A stretch of 64,000 nucleotides of DNA, taken from Pseudomonadota bacterium (GTDB taxonomy: Bacteria; Bdellovibrionota; Bacteriovoracia; Bacteriovoracales; Bacteriovoracaceae). The notes under the pieces were generated by a model. It was not told the DNA's origin. It ran no database searches and saw only the letters and a program-made list of their open reading frames with translations. Of the stretch, positions 16,496 through 24,956 are shown piece after piece. The stretch covers positions 124,001-188,000 of the forward strand of contig JAIYDL010000007.1 in assembly GCA_027487515.1 (NCBI GenBank). The letters run 5' to 3'. A program made the translations under genes and the position numbers. How positions within the stretch are numbered: the first letter of the stretch is position 1; each line of letters starts with the position of its first letter.

Positions 16496-17182
16496 CTATC
16501 TAAAAAGGTCCACGTTTACCTCCCTCAGGCCCTGGACCACGAGATCCTTAAGGATGCTGGAGCTTTCATTCAGCGCAGTTTCGAGGTCATGATTTAATTC
16601 AGAGAAGTCACCGGCAAAATTCCGGGAGACGGCGGTGGCCTCGTGATCACTCACCGGGAGCGCGATTGCGGTGAGGGCCCCAAGGCCCGCCCCCAAAGCC
16701 ATCATCATCAGGGGATCCACCTGTGGGAATCCTCTGGGGCCATGACTAGGCATCGCCCCGGCGTTCGAACCTTGGGGGCTGATGTCTTCGGCCTGCTCTT
16801 CTTCTAATCGGTGGTCTTGGGAAGACCTCAGTCCGCTAATTTTCTCTCGCACCGACTCAGTCAGAGTTTGAAGCGTGTCCCGAGCACCTCCACGGATGCT
16901 TTTGATCTTTTGTCCCATCACCGTCTCCACCGACCCGCGGTGCTCATCCTCCATGAGCAGGAGTGTCCCGAGCGAAAGGAACGTTGTTCCGATGGGGTTC
17001 TCCTTTAAGTGCTCGAACGTCGCCCCAATGCTTCTTCCCCGATGGTAAAAGATGACATCGTCGAGGAGCTGCCCTGGAGTCAGTCGTGCCTGGAGCGCGT
17101 CGAAATCCTCCTCCACTCGCTTGAGGTCCTGGTCTACGTCACGTTTCAGATCATCCGCGCTTTTAGTGCTTGGTGATTTCAT
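16496..17182 (-). CDS. Hypothetical protein of YqjE-type envelope operon (DUF3618-like)
   Basis: A 228-residue protein beginning SPSTKSADDLKRDVDQDLKRVEEDFDALQARLTPGQL-like coiled coil, then DDVIFYHRGRS and KENPIGTTFLSLGTLLL. This resembles DUF3618-type proteins found with YqjE-like holins. A second hydrophobic patch (MMMALGAGLGALTAIALPV, residues 165-183) may insert in the membrane. The start at ATG 17182 has an AAGGAG site and overlaps the preceding gene by 20 bp. It is the last gene of a three-gene operon and most likely an inner-membrane-associated stress protein. The exact function is unknown. Confidence 0.7.
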   Translation of the reverse strand: MKSPSTKSADDLKRDVDQDLKRVEEDFDALQARLTPGQLLDDVIFYHRGRSIGATFEHLKENPIGTTFLSLGTLLLMEDEHRGSVETVMGQKIKSIRGGARDTLQTLTESVREKISGLRSSQDHRLEEEQAEDISPQGSNAGAMPSHGPRGFPQVDPLMMMALGAGLGALTAIALPVSDHEATAVSRNFAGDFSELNHDLETALNESSSILKDLVVQGLREVNVDLFR

Positions 17183-17630
17183 GGATTTTCTCCTTGAGAG
17201 AGAAGCGTATGTGGTCAAATGCCTCAATGGATTTCTTCGGACGGAGGTTCTCAGCACTGATCTTTTTGAGCGCCAAGGACAGCATGATCCCAGCGGCGAT
17301 AAAAAAAGAGGTGGTGACGAGGACGGCCGAGATCCAGAGTGGAATCACCTGGGAGAGCATGATGATCAAGGTCGCGCCGAGGCATTGCGCGGCGATGAGG
17401 AGCACGATCCCGCACGCCACGAGAGAGGTGAACGCAACCTTCACTTGAACGATTTTCTCCCCAAGCTCCGCGCGAACGAGTTGTCCTTCGCGCTGGAGGA
17501 GGATCCCGAGATCTGAGTAGACTCTTTGAATCATCAATCCCCAGGACTCACGGTCCTGGGACCGGCCGTCCATGAACGCGTTGGCCTTCTCAAAAAACGG
17601 ATCGGAACTTTTTGGGATACTGCTGTCCAT
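17163..17630 (-). CDS. YqjE/Holin-X family membrane protein
   Basis: A 155-residue protein with two adjacent membrane helices (about 72-92 and 96-118), preceded by an amphipathic helix GQLVRAELGEKIVQVKVAF. This layout is that of the putative actinobacterial holin-X/YqjE family, which despite the name is mostly a conserved envelope protein and not a phage lysis gene. The C-terminus is basic and coiled. It overlaps the downstream DUF3618-like gene and follows the 17642 gene by 11 bp, so the set is an operon. Confidence 0.75.
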   Translation of the reverse strand: MDSSIPKSSDPFFEKANAFMDGRSQDRESWGLMIQRVYSDLGILLQREGQLVRAELGEKIVQVKVAFTSLVACGIVLLIAAQCLGATLIIMLSQVIPLWISAVLVTTSFFIAAGIMLSLALKKISAENLRPKKSIEAFDHIRFSLKEKIHEITKH

Positions 17631-17641
17631 AAGAACTCCTT

Positions 17642-18121
17642 TTAGTGAATCGACTCATCGCCGGCAGGGGTCCCCGCCGCAGGGGACGCAGACGCACCGT
17701 GGGCCCGATAAACATGCTTTGAGAGTCTCCCGGCAAAAAGCCCCACAATGTAGGATGCGCTAAACATCAGGCCAGGTTTTTTGTTGGCGAGATCCAAGGC
17801 GTAGGTGCCGAAATCAGAAAGATCATTCGTCGCCAGTTTCTGCCTCGCTTCGGAGATGTTCTCCTCCGCTTCGCGGAAGAGGCGGGCGACAAAGCGATCG
17901 GCGTCATTTGCCCCATCCCGTTCGAGGGCCTCGACACTGGCGTGGAGGCCACAAGAGATGGCATCGAAGTACGGGGAAAAATGATCCCGGTATTTGTGGA
18001 CGACCGACAGAAGGGGCATCGAGGCTTTCTTACCGTACTCTTTGATCATCTCAAAGGGGCCAGGGCCCAGTGCCTCCCATTCACTCGCTTGGTTCCTAGG
18101 TTCTTCAGCTTGATCGGTCAT
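17642..18121 (-). CDS. Hypothetical protein, first gene of YqjE-type operon
   Basis: A 159-residue, mostly helical protein. Its charged middle (ADRFVARLFREAEENISEARQKLATN) and a C-terminal GLMFSASYIVGLFAGRLSKH segment match a weak membrane anchor, like DUF883/YqjD-type proteins. ATG 18121 has a GGAGGGATC site, so the longer open frame up to 18289 is not used. It heads the three-gene envelope operon and is divergent from the Crp/Fnr-type regulator gene across a region with an 11-bp-period repeat. Confidence 0.7.
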   Translation of the reverse strand: MTDQAEEPRNQASEWEALGPGPFEMIKEYGKKASMPLLSVVHKYRDHFSPYFDAISCGLHASVEALERDGANDADRFVARLFREAEENISEARQKLATNDLSDFGTYALDLANKKPGLMFSASYIVGLFAGRLSKHVYRAHGASASPAAGTPAGDESIH

Positions 18122-18228
18122 GATCCCTCCTCGTGACAAAGCTCCCGAACGAATTAGCAAGATGGGGGCCACGATCAGGAGAAGAGATCTCATCTCGCGG
18201 AGGGCAAAAACGTAGCTCGAAGGAGACT

Positions 18229-18257
18229 TGTAAAGTCGCTGTAAAGTGCGTGTAAAG
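18229..18257. promoter_or_regulatory. Triple TGTAAAG direct repeat with 11-bp period
   Basis: TGTAAAG occurs at 18229, 18240 and 18251, each copy followed by 4 bp of unrelated sequence. On the minus strand it reads CTTTACA-N4-CTTTACA-N4-CTTTACA. This layout (7-bp direct repeats, one per helical turn) is the kind recognised by OmpR/PhoB-type response regulators. It lies between the divergent YqjE-type operon and the Crp/Fnr-type gene. A small inverted repeat CGCAA-TT-TTGCG follows at 18274-18285. Confidence 0.6.
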
Positions 18258-18352
18258 AACTCGTCAATCAGGGCGCAATTTTGCGTCAAAAGAGGATAAG
18301 AACTAGATCAAAATGGCCACCGTGCTATCTTTATCTCGAGGAGCCAAAGCCC

Positions 18353-19060
18353 ATGGCCAACGTCATTCAATCTACTCATTGCGAAACCTGCGTCTCCCAC
18401 AGCGAGGGAATCTTCTATGGAATCTCGGGAGAAGCGCAGCAAGAGCTCAATTCCAAGAAGGTGTTAAGCACGCAAAAAAGGGGTCAGACTCTCTTCCTCC
18501 AAGGAGCGCCGGCCCTCGGTCTTTACTGCATCAAAGCGGGGAAGATCAAAATCTCGAAAGTCAGTGGTGACGGCAGGGAAATCATCCTTCGGATTTTAGG
18601 ACCGCACGACGTTCTCGGTCATCAGAATCTCTTGTCCAATCTCACTCACGAAGTAACGGCAAAGGTCATCGAAGACGCCACAGTCTGTTTTTTCGAAAGA
18701 AAGAACATCCTAAGCATCATGGATAAGCACCCAATGATCGCCTTGAACATCGTGCGACGGCTGAGCGAAGAGATGGCACTCTTTGAGGCCCAGACTGCGG
18801 CCATGTCATACAAGAACGTCCGGGAGCGGCTGGCAGAGCTTCTACTGAACCTGCTGAACACCTACGGCGTGAGTGACCGGAGCCGCTTCCGGCTAGACGT
18901 GAAGCTCACCCGTGAAGAGATGGCGTCCATGGTAGGAACCGCCGTGGAAACCGTGATCCGCTTCATTTCGGATTTCAAAGAAGAGGGCATCCTCGAACAG
19001 GATGGGAAGATCATCTACATCGTTGATGTTGAGAGGCTCCGACTCACGGCCAATCACTAA
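18353..19060 (+). CDS. Crp/Fnr-family transcriptional regulator
   Basis: A 235-residue regulator: an N-terminal cyclic-nucleotide-binding-type beta-roll (about 30-140), a dimerisation helix, and a C-terminal winged helix with recognition helix GTAVETVIRFISDF. The ETVxR pattern is like FNR. The N-terminus carries HCETC (C10, C13), like the first two FNR cluster cysteines, but the third FNR cysteine is absent there, so an oxygen-sensing cluster is doubtful. ATG 18353 is chosen because AGGAG lies upstream; an in-frame extension to 18281 runs into the control region. It is divergent from the YqjE-type operon and could regulate it. Confidence 0.9.
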   Translation: MANVIQSTHCETCVSHSEGIFYGISGEAQQELNSKKVLSTQKRGQTLFLQGAPALGLYCIKAGKIKISKVSGDGREIILRILGPHDVLGHQNLLSNLTHEVTAKVIEDATVCFFERKNILSIMDKHPMIALNIVRRLSEEMALFEAQTAAMSYKNVRERLAELLLNLLNTYGVSDRSRFRLDVKLTREEMASMVGTAVETVIRFISDFKEEGILEQDGKIIYIVDVERLRLTANH

Positions 19061-19115
19061 CTCACATGTGTAGTCGCGGTCTTGAGCAACGAAGTCAACC
19101 CATCCGCATGGATCC

Positions 19116-19685
19116 TTACTCGAACTTCTTTCCGACTTCCCGTACGATTCTGCCTACGGCATAGGGTACCGAAAACCGGCGACGAGGAGAACGCTCTCGT
19201 TCGTGGTCGTACCCGAGCTTATGGAGCCACTCATGGACTAAATGACCTGCGATTTCGGCCGGGGAATGGTGATTAAAATATTTCGTATTCATCCAGATTC
19301 TCCGAGACCGAGGGTACGTGTAACCCAGGACCTGGGATTCAAAATCAGCATAGAACTCAATCTCGACGTCCATGGCGTTATTTCGAGTGGGGTAAAGCTC
19401 CTCCCCACCGGCGAGGATCTTGGCGTAGAGCCGCCGATTAGTTTCCTGCTCGTTCATGTGATAGCCATAACGGCCTTGGTAGCGGTGGCGCAGAATCCGC
19501 TCACGGAACTCCGGGGATGAAAACACTGCCCGGAGGAGCTCAACGGCCTGGAAGAGTTTTTGCTCTCTGGCCCTCGGCATCCGAACCGTCGTGATGTTGA
19601 AATCAAAAGTGTAGGCCTCGGCGGGAATCAAAGCATGTGCGTCGAAAGTCGTAACGAGAATCAGAGAGTAGATAAAATTCTTCAT
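19116..19685 (-). CDS. Secreted zinc metallopeptidase (HExxHxxGxxH)
   Basis: A 189-residue protein with a short signal peptide (KNFIYSLILVTTFDAHA). The zinc site is complete: HEWLHKLGYDH at 151-161, giving H151, E152, H155 and H161, the extended metzincin-type motif. A following SVPYAVG segment takes the place of a Met-turn region. ATG 19685 has a near-perfect AAAGGAGGT site; the much longer upstream frame is not supported. It is convergent with the Crp/Fnr gene. The family is not one I can name, and the substrate is unknown, but the catalytic site looks intact, so an exported protease is likely. Confidence 0.82.
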   Translation of the reverse strand: MKNFIYSLILVTTFDAHALIPAEAYTFDFNITTVRMPRAREQKLFQAVELLRAVFSSPEFRERILRHRYQGRYGYHMNEQETNRRLYAKILAGGEELYPTRNNAMDVEIEFYADFESQVLGYTYPRSRRIWMNTKYFNHHSPAEIAGHLVHEWLHKLGYDHERERSPRRRFSVPYAVGRIVREVGKKFE

Positions 19686-19845
19686 AGGGACCTCCTTTCC
19701 TGCTGGCAAAGGATGGCATAAAAGAACTCGGAAGCATTGCTCAGAAGCACAAGCGCCCTGCAGGACGAGTCCTGAACACCAAGTTGAGAGAGCAAAAGTC
19801 CCGCCCCATGGGTGCGCCGCGGGTCTCGGAATCCGGAGTGGTGCT

Positions 19846-20802
19846 CTAAGGAAGCTCTTGCCGGCGGTGAGGAATGTTGCCACCGGCCGGTGGAATTGGG
19901 AATCCATCGTCACTCACGACAGCGTTCAAAACCACAGCTTTTGCGAAGTCCAATATGAGGTCCCCAGAAGCTCGAACCTCGGCGGGATTTCCGAGCTCAG
20001 GATTAAACTCAACGATGTCCATGCTCCGGAGCCGACCGGTTTCTGCGAGGAGCCCCCCGAGGAGGAACAACTCCTCAAGCGCTGGACCGCCGGGCACTCG
20101 AGTCCCGGTGGCAACGACCGCTTCCCCATCAAAAACATCTACGTCAAAGGAGAGATGAATGGGTGCGGTGCCATCGGGATCGGCCCTGTGAAGTGCCATC
20201 GAAAGGAGCTCCGAGGCGCCGAGCCGACCGAGGTCTTCGCTGGAAAAGTACTGGATGCCGTAGTTTCGGATGGCACTGACTTCCCCAGAATCTAAGTCGC
20301 GAGGGCCTACAAGGATGAGCCGCTGAGGGTTAATCACCTTCTTAAGCCAGGCGAACTGGGGATGGGACGCAATCCCGAGAAGGAATGCGAGGGGCATTCC
20401 GTGGAAGTTCCCTGACGGAGAAGTCTCCGGAGTGTTGAGGTCTCCGTGAGCGTCTAACCAGACCACGACGGCATTGGGATGATGGTGAAGGAGCCCGTGA
20501 ATGGTTCCCAGCGCCATTCCGTGATCGCCACCGATGTTCAATTGGAAGGAGTCCCGACGGTAGTTTCGTGCGACGTGGGCCGAGATGACTTCGGAGGCGT
20601 AAGCAGCTTGGCGTGCTTCGCGGATCCGGAGGTCCGTGTCTTTCATCTTCACCGGGATCTGAATCCGCTTTTCGATGACGGGCCGCGCGGCTTCAAGCTC
20701 TTCGACGAGACCAAGGGACTTTAAGTACTCAAACGCCCCTCGAACGCCAGAGTGAGGCTGGCCCAGATCAAAGGGGATATCGGTGAGTTGGATGTTACGC
20801 AT
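19846..20802 (-). CDS. rocF: Arginase (ureohydrolase family)
   Basis: Mn-dependent hydrolase that converts arginine to ornithine and urea. Metal ligands are all visible: H94 (GGDHG), D117, H119 and D121 (DAHGDLNT), and D220 and D222 (SFDVDVFD), plus E265 (MDIVEFNPEL). The arginine-recognition stretch TPETSPSGNFHG at 124-135 matches true arginases rather than agmatinases. The protein is 318 residues, the usual size. Its ATG 20802 overlaps the stop of the upstream acyltransferase by 8 bp, so it is the third gene of olsB-olsA-arginase and could supply the ornithine for lipid synthesis. Confidence 0.9.
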   Translation of the reverse strand: MRNIQLTDIPFDLGQPHSGVRGAFEYLKSLGLVEELEAARPVIEKRIQIPVKMKDTDLRIREARQAAYASEVISAHVARNYRRDSFQLNIGGDHGMALGTIHGLLHHHPNAVVVWLDAHGDLNTPETSPSGNFHGMPLAFLLGIASHPQFAWLKKVINPQRLILVGPRDLDSGEVSAIRNYGIQYFSSEDLGRLGASELLSMALHRADPDGTAPIHLSFDVDVFDGEAVVATGTRVPGGPALEELFLLGGLLAETGRLRSMDIVEFNPELGNPAEVRASGDLILDFAKAVVLNAVVSDDGFPIPPAGGNIPHRRQELP

Positions 20803-21580
20803 AGGCCTCAGCAATCAGGGAATGGCACTGTTTCGCAAGAAGCATCTTCTCCGTTCCTGTGACTTCGGGGAGGACCGTGAGCGAAACCTCGATCTGCTCC
20901 TGGAGGCAGACTCGAAACAAATGATCAGGGAAAGTCATGTCACCGTACCAGGGCGGAACATCTCGGTTCTTGCCGAGGTACTTGAGGCAGAGAGGGCGCA
21001 CTGGAGTCTGGGTATCTACCGCTAGCTGAAAGAAAGTCCCTTTGAACGGAAGGACAGAAGACCCATCAGAGCTTGTTCCTTCGGGAAACAGAAACACACT
21101 AAAGCCCTGCCGAAACTTCTCGAGCATATCCCCGAGTTCCTGCTGCTTGGTTTCCGGTGTCCGGAGGTCTCGACGGCGCTCGACGAAAAAGCAACCGGCG
21201 AGCTTACAGATATGTCCCAGAACCGGCGTGTCCCGGATCTCCGTGGAGGTGATAAAAAGAGCTGGAAAAAAGCGAAGGAAGACAAGCACGTCGAGGTAGG
21301 ACAGGTGATTGGAAACCACGAGTTGATGGCCAACACTCTTCAGATCTCCGTGAACGGTGATCCGGATGTTAAGAAGACGCAGCACAAGCGCACTCATCCG
21401 AGCGATCGATCGGAGGTAGTAGTGGAGCTTTCGCTCCTCGTGGCGGATGAGAATACTCGCAGCGAGGTGATGCACCAAGAAGAAGACGAGGAGAACTCCG
21501 AAAACAGTGAACCTACCGACCGCGATCGCTAAGCGGATGAGCTCGAGCGATCTGGTTCGCGGCAAGGTCGATGTGATCAA
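20795..21580 (-). CDS. olsA: 1-acylglycerol-3-phosphate-type acyltransferase, probable OlsA
   Basis: PlsC-family membrane acyltransferase. The motifs NHLSYLD (N-H-x4-D, catalytic HxxxxD) and FPEGTSS are present, and a hydrophobic N-terminus around residues 20-42 anchors it. Next to OlsB it most likely adds the second acyl chain to lyso-ornithine lipid; a general PlsC role cannot be excluded. I choose the TTG at 21580: GGAG lies just upstream and TTGA overlaps the OlsB stop. The earlier in-frame start at 21646 would sit inside olsB. The protein is then 261 residues. The 3' end overlaps the arginase start. Confidence 0.82.
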   Translation of the reverse strand: MITSTLPRTRSLELIRLAIAVGRFTVFGVLLVFFLVHHLAASILIRHEERKLHYYLRSIARMSALVLRLLNIRITVHGDLKSVGHQLVVSNHLSYLDVLVFLRFFPALFITSTEIRDTPVLGHICKLAGCFFVERRRDLRTPETKQQELGDMLEKFRQGFSVFLFPEGTSSDGSSVLPFKGTFFQLAVDTQTPVRPLCLKYLGKNRDVPPWYGDMTFPDHLFRVCLQEQIEVSLTVLPEVTGTEKMLLAKQCHSLIAEAYA

Positions 21581-22422
21581 GAAAATCTCCGCTCGAAGGA
21601 GGCCGGCAATCGGTTCATGTCCATCAGCGTGAACATGTCCAGGCAATCCATCTCGCTGTCATAGGCGAGCTCCCGACCAAGCTTGGCGCCGGCCAGGAGG
21701 TACATGTGCATGAGGGAATTCACTGGCTTCGTTCCTGGAGCACAGTCCCCCGCCACGGCCTCGAAGGTCATCTTGTACTTAGGCCTGACCCCAACCGAAA
21801 AGTCCTGAATGAAAGCATCTTGCTTTTCAAGGTATCCGAGAATTTCCGGGAGAGCAGGAAAGTCTTTACGATTAATACTTGAGCAACCAAACATGTAACG
21901 AGTTTCAGACTTCCGAGCATATTCAAGCATTCCTTTCCAGAGAAGACCGATGACGGTCCCCTTCCGATAATCTTTATGAACACAGGCCCGCCCGAGCTCG
22001 AGCTTGTTGCCTGGGGCCGACAAGAGGGGGTCAAAATCAAACTCGCCTTCGGAGTAGTACTCCGAACGCCGGCGAGGGTTCGTGGAAGACATGAGCCGGT
22101 AGCAGGCCACGACCTTGTCTTCGGCCTTGTCCTTGACGATCAGGTGATCACAGGCGAAGTCGTGAAGGTCAACGTCGTAGGGAAAAAGAGAGAAGGAAAT
22201 CTTTTTCGTAGAAAACTCGCGGAAGAAGACTTCGAACCGGAGCATCAAAACCTGCACCAATTCTTCCGGATGATTGACCGTCTTCACCTGGTAGAACTCG
22301 TTCTCGAAGTCGATCTGAATGAACGGAGTGAGGATCTTTCTCTCGAGGCTTTTCAGTCGGAGAACGTGGGGCGCCCGACCGATAGCGAACTGGGTATTGA
22401 CCCATAAGGAACTGATTTCCAT
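21577..22422 (-). CDS. olsB: Ornithine-acyl-ACP N-acyltransferase-like protein, OlsB
   Basis: A 281-residue GNAT-fold protein of the OlsB/hemolysin acyltransferase type (Acetyltransf_5-like). Family features are the LRFEVFFREF segment, DHLIVKDKAEDKVVACYRL, the ELGRACVHKDYRKGTVIGLLWKG acyl-donor loop (shown in parts), and MFGCSSI. OlsB transfers a 3-hydroxyacyl chain from ACP to ornithine, the first step of ornithine lipids. It is the first gene of the overlapping set with olsA and arginase, which supports this role. A promoter should lie in 22423-22584. Confidence 0.85.
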   Translation of the reverse strand: MEISSLWVNTQFAIGRAPHVLRLKSLERKILTPFIQIDFENEFYQVKTVNHPEELVQVLMLRFEVFFREFSTKKISFSLFPYDVDLHDFACDHLIVKDKAEDKVVACYRLMSSTNPRRRSEYYSEGEFDFDPLLSAPGNKLELGRACVHKDYRKGTVIGLLWKGMLEYARKSETRYMFGCSSINRKDFPALPEILGYLEKQDAFIQDFSVGVRPKYKMTFEAVAGDCAPGTKPVNSLMHMYLLAGAKLGRELAYDSEMDCLDMFTLMDMNRLPASFERRFS

Positions 22423-22584
22423 TCGATCCCCTCTGTTAGTTGACTTAGCTCTATTGTTTCAACAGAAGAGTATGGCTGGCCAGCAAAGATTATGTCAGGA
22501 TCGCATGAGTAAGGTTATTTTTGAGTGAGCGCCGAGGCCCCTGGCATTCATATTCATCTTGCCAAACGACCCCAGCCGATTTTT

Positions 22585-23019
22585 TCATTTGATCGGAAGA
22601 TCTGTGACGAGCATTGTGATGCGTCCAGAGGAGACAAGTTTTTGATTCTGATTCGTGATGTTCACGTCCCAGATCTGGGTTGTTTTTCCGATGTGAACCG
22701 CAGTCGATTTTGCGAGGAGGACATCCCCGGGGCGAGCGATGCTCAAGTGGTTTGCAGTGACCTGAATGCCAAAAGCATTTTGACGTTCAGAGTCAAGGGA
22801 AAGGTAGGAGCTGAAGCTTCCTACGGTTTCAATGAGAACCAAGGAGACGCCCCCGTTCATGATGTTGCCGGGGCGCAGGTGCCGCGAGTCCACCGTGAGC
22901 TGCGCGGTCAAAGACTCCTCTCCCACTTCGACGATATCTATCCCGAAGGCTTCGGGAAGCTGGGTTTTGATGGCGACTTTCCTTAGGTCTTCGAGCGAAA
23001 GTTTTTTTGTGCCGTTCAT
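22585..23019 (-). CDS. Hotdog-fold thioesterase (PaaI/YdiI-like)
   Basis: A 144-residue acyl-CoA thioesterase-fold protein. The central motif RPGNIMNGGVSLVLIETVGS aligns with the YdiI/EntH type (LHGGxSVVLAE), keeping the catalytic Glu in IETVGS. The His of LHGG is Asn here (MNGG), so activity may be altered. The VTANHLSIARPGDVL strand is typical. It is upstream of olsB on the same strand but separated by about 160 bp, so it is probably a separate unit. The substrate is unknown. Confidence 0.82.
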   Translation of the reverse strand: MNGTKKLSLEDLRKVAIKTQLPEAFGIDIVEVGEESLTAQLTVDSRHLRPGNIMNGGVSLVLIETVGSFSSYLSLDSERQNAFGIQVTANHLSIARPGDVLLAKSTAVHIGKTTQIWDVNITNQNQKLVSSGRITMLVTDLPIK

Positions 23020-23189
23020 TGAATCACTACTCCCGTTGCAAAATCGTATTCCAAGATCATAGTAGACTCAGATGGGACCTGCAATCAGGCTCGGTAGGTA
23101 TTCATTTAAAAATGAGTTCACACATTTAGGAAGAGAGGTGTGATCCGGAAGATCAGCATGGGTGAAGTGACTTCCTAGGAAGTTCGACG

Positions 23190-23804
23190 CTACCTAAACT
23201 GCACTCCCGTAAACGTTCCGTTCCAGGACGGTGGAATCAGTGTGATCCCCGGAGAGATCACGATCTGATTAAATGCACGACCGGAAGTAAGGAGCCGAGG
23301 GGCGTTCGGAGAGGCATCGAGCTGAATTTGATGAGACGAATGCTGCTCAGGATCTAATCTCGTTCGAAGGCGGATGTTAAAATTAAAAGTGTTACCTTGG
23401 CGGAAAGATGATCCCCCTTCTAGAATGATGGCAGGTCCGGGGACTGCCGCATTCTGGAAGACGAGAGGTTGCCCGTTCTCTAGATCTGCTAGTGACCTTA
23501 CTAAAGAGACGGGGGTCCCTTGCCGAGTCACATACTGCAACCGAACGCTGACTGGCTGACCATTTTGATACTGAACACCGATCGTCCCCTCACCGTCATG
23601 ATTCACTTTCAATCGAGCAACAGTTTGGAACATTCCATCAGTCACGGCTTGCACGTTACGAAGAAGATTATTGACCCCTTGAGATCCCGGGATCGCTGTC
23701 GTGTCGCAGTCCAACATGTCTAAGGCACCGATGACAATCGCACCTGCTGGAGAAGCGTGGAAGGCAAAGAGAACACAAAGGAAGGCCGTGCTTAAAATTT
23801 TCAT
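23190..23804 (-). CDS. Secreted hypothetical protein
   Basis: A 204-residue protein with a signal peptide (KILSTAFLCVLFAFHASPAGA). The mature part is beta-rich, without cysteine clusters except one Cys near residue 33. A region DGEGTIGVQYQNGQPVSVRL followed by LENGQPLVFQNAAV suggests repeated beta strands. No motif identifies the function. It is divergent from the nucleotidyltransferase gene and stands alone. Confidence 0.65.
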   Translation of the reverse strand: MKILSTAFLCVLFAFHASPAGAIVIGALDMLDCDTTAIPGSQGVNNLLRNVQAVTDGMFQTVARLKVNHDGEGTIGVQYQNGQPVSVRLQYVTRQGTPVSLVRSLADLENGQPLVFQNAAVPGPAIILEGGSSFRQGNTFNFNIRLRTRLDPEQHSSHQIQLDASPNAPRLLTSGRAFNQIVISPGITLIPPSWNGTFTGVQFR

Positions 23805-23966
23805 GAGTTTCCTATCGGCGAACTGACAAAAAGACTTTAATCCATGAGCTCGCTAGCCTCGTTAAAACCTGACGAGCATGGGCCAGGACATTTCTTCCCT
23901 CGTAAGTGCCCTCCTGGGCATTAGACTCTGGCCCCAAGTTTGAAGGAACCCGAGGTAGAGGTTACT

Positions 23967-24956
23967 ATGGAGACCAAAAAAGTCTTGGGCCACGACGAAG
24001 ACAAAGAACAGTTCGAGCGGGACTACTACGACCATAATCTCGCGGACCTCCCGAGCCTTGAGAAGATCCTCTTCGAAGCGGTTGATACCATGGAGGAGTC
24101 TGGGGTTCCCTACGCACTGATCGGTGGCGTCGCAGTGAAGAGCCTGGGGAGACCCCGGGTGACCCACGACATCGATCTCTTCGTCCGCCCCGACGACGCA
24201 GAAAAAACCCTTCAGGTCCTCGAAGCCCGAGGCTTTACGACCCAGAAAAGGGAACCCATCTGGCTCTTCAAAGCGTGGAAGGGAAACATCCTCGTCGACG
24301 TCATCTTTAAATCCAGCGGAGACATCTACTTCGATGAGGAAGTTCGCTCCCATGTGCGGCGAATGCCCTACCTCGGCCGCTACGTCAACGCCATCAGTCC
24401 CGAAGACTTTCTCGTCATCAAGGCGGCCGTGCACCAGGAACAGAACCCGCACCACTGGCACGATGCCCTCGCGGTCCTCAAGCAAGGAAACCTCGACTGG
24501 GACTACCTCGCTCGGCGATCGAAGCATGCCCCCCGAAGAGTCCTCGCTCTCCTCATCTACGGCCAGTCCAATGACATCGCAGTCCCGAACGATATCATCA
24601 AGCGCCTTTACCGTTCTGTGTTCGAGGCAGCGGCCTACCTTCCGGAGAGTGTTGTCCATCCCTACCGCCTCGACCCCCCTCAAGTGCCGTTGCCGGCAGA
24701 CGGTGGGCACGGGCCACAGATCTACACCAAGGGTCGGATCATGGAGGCCCTCACGAGTGACGAGCGCGTCGCCGAGCATGACATTAAAATTCAGGTGGGA
24801 GACAAGCTCATCACGGCGAGAGGTGAGGTGTTTACTCACGAACAACGGGAGGCGATCGAAGAGGTCATCCGGAGGACCGCTCCCGACTTCGAGTGCCGAA
24901 ACTACATCGAAGTTCGCATCATCAAGAGACCGGAGGGAAGCGAGGCCATCAAATGA
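23967..24956 (+). CDS. Nucleotidyltransferase-fold protein fused to a BON domain
   Basis: A 329-residue protein in two parts. Residues 40-190 are an MNT/AbiEii-like nucleotidyltransferase fold: GG at 53-54, THDIDLFV with metal Asp pair D68/D70, and LVDVIF giving the third Asp (D111). Residues about 253-319 match a BON domain: an IMEALTSDERV helix, HDIKIQVGDKLITARGEV, then QREAIEEVIRR. BON domains usually sit in periplasmic lipid-interacting proteins, so this fusion is unusual. ATG 23967 has a GAGGT site. It is coupled (ATGA) to the phosphoesterase gene. No antitoxin-like partner is visible, so a toxin role is not claimed. Confidence 0.8.
   Translation: METKKVLGHDEDKEQFERDYYDHNLADLPSLEKILFEAVDTMEESGVPYALIGGVAVKSLGRPRVTHDIDLFVRPDDAEKTLQVLEARGFTTQKREPIWLFKAWKGNILVDVIFKSSGDIYFDEEVRSHVRRMPYLGRYVNAISPEDFLVIKAAVHQEQNPHHWHDALAVLKQGNLDWDYLARRSKHAPRRVLALLIYGQSNDIAVPNDIIKRLYRSVFEAAAYLPESVVHPYRLDPPQVPLPADGGHGPQIYTKGRIMEALTSDERVAEHDIKIQVGDKLITARGEVFTHEQREAIEEVIRRTAPDFECRNYIEVRIIKRPEGSEAIK

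Noticed and set aside
17163-17630. Holin as evidence of a prophage
   Set aside because: YqjE/Holin-X proteins are chromosomal envelope proteins; no phage structural, integrase or lysis gene is near.
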